DNA of 26,822 nt. Source: Nemertoderma westbladi (Eukaryota; Xenacoelomorpha; Nemertodermatida; Nemertodermatidae). The position numbers and the translations under genes were made by a program. Of the stretch, positions 26,521 to 26,822 are shown piece by piece (position 1 is the stretch's first letter; every line of letters begins with the position of its first letter). The notes below the pieces were generated by a model. The model searched no databases and had not been told where the DNA came from. It saw nothing but the letters and a program-made list of their open reading frames with translations. The stretch is from the NCBI GenBank assembly GCA_032718475.1, contig JAUCBJ010008421.1, positions 1 through 26,822 on the forward strand. Direction: 5' to 3'.

Positions 26521-26822
26521 TTTTGTCCGTTTTCTCGAGTTTGACGGACATTAGACTGGAAAACGATCCACTTAATTTTTCAAACAAAAATATGTGAAAT
26601 CTAATTTTTAAACCCTCTTTCGATTCCGGGCGACGCCTAGTCCGTACAGGCGAGATTTAATTTTTTTTACATAGACCCTAATGGTGAATTCGCGTGAAGA
26701 AAACGGACAATCGTCCGTACTGTCCGTCAAACCGATAGATCGGGAAATCCGGCCACTAGCGATTTCTTAGGATCTCCCGAAGCGTCTTGTGTGAAAAAAT
26801 GAAGGAAAAATAGTGGTTAGTT
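26521..26822. other. Unassigned right edge
   Basis: No coding region recognised. Short GTCCGT/ACGGAC words recur (26526, 26546, 26640, 26703, 26714, 26721), partly as inverted pairs around TCGAGTTT and ATCGTCCGT. They have no clear role. Confidence 0.4.

Overview
This window looks like nuclear DNA from an invertebrate animal; the phylum cannot be fixed from the sequence. The reasons are one full-length amino-acid transporter gene whose closest recognisable relative is animal SLC38A9, an aminergic GPCR exon with splice-site-like edges, long AT-rich non-coding stretches, minisatellites, and a dense load of animal-type retroelements (BEL/Pao, LINE, and a tRNA-derived SINE-like unit).

Layout. 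(1) 1-4391 is the minus-strand 5' part of a BEL/Pao-like retrotransposon: an open but partial gag at 1-889, a long non-coding leader, and an upstream promoter-like block. (2) 4392-6885 is a 2.5 kb spacer. It holds a histamine H3/muscarinic-like GPCR exon (minus), a 63-bp minisatellite that reads as one long open frame, and a ~360-bp insertion between 53-bp direct repeats. That insertion carries a pol III A/B-box (tRNA-like) unit joined to a near-perfect minimal hammerhead ribozyme (minus). (3) 6886-16211 is a second, related BEL/Pao element on the plus strand. Both elements start with the same TGTAAAAGCTT and share about 3.4 kb of leader, so they form a diverged head-to-head inverted repeat. 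The plus copy has an uninterrupted gag-protease-RT-RNase H frame that breaks inside RNase H. It has no integrase and no visible 3' LTR. (4) 16212-17120 is GC-rich DNA of unknown identity, four inverted CCAAT boxes, and a 34-bp minisatellite. (5) 17121-20399 is AT-rich DNA with no confident gene. (6) 20400-22097 (minus) is an intronless, apparently intact SLC38A9-like gene. (7) 22412-25765 is a nested array of damaged copies of one LINE (RT with stops and frameshifts), one of them inverted, separated by 30-bp tandem repeats. (8) 25716-26822 holds an acidic open stretch on the plus strand and, on the minus strand, a LINE C-terminus joined to a BEL/Pao pol fragment.

How it works together. Only the SLC38A9-like gene looks like a working host gene; it would act as a lysosomal amino-acid transporter or sensor. 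The GPCR exon suggests a second host locus broken up, or widely spaced, by insertions. Most of the rest is a retroelement graveyard. The most unusual signals are the tRNA-like/hammerhead composite, the head-to-head Pao pair with a fold-back terminal motif, a cluster of consensus 5' splice sites inside the Pao frame, and the intronless SLC38A9. All calls come from reading the sequence; no searches or alignments were run.
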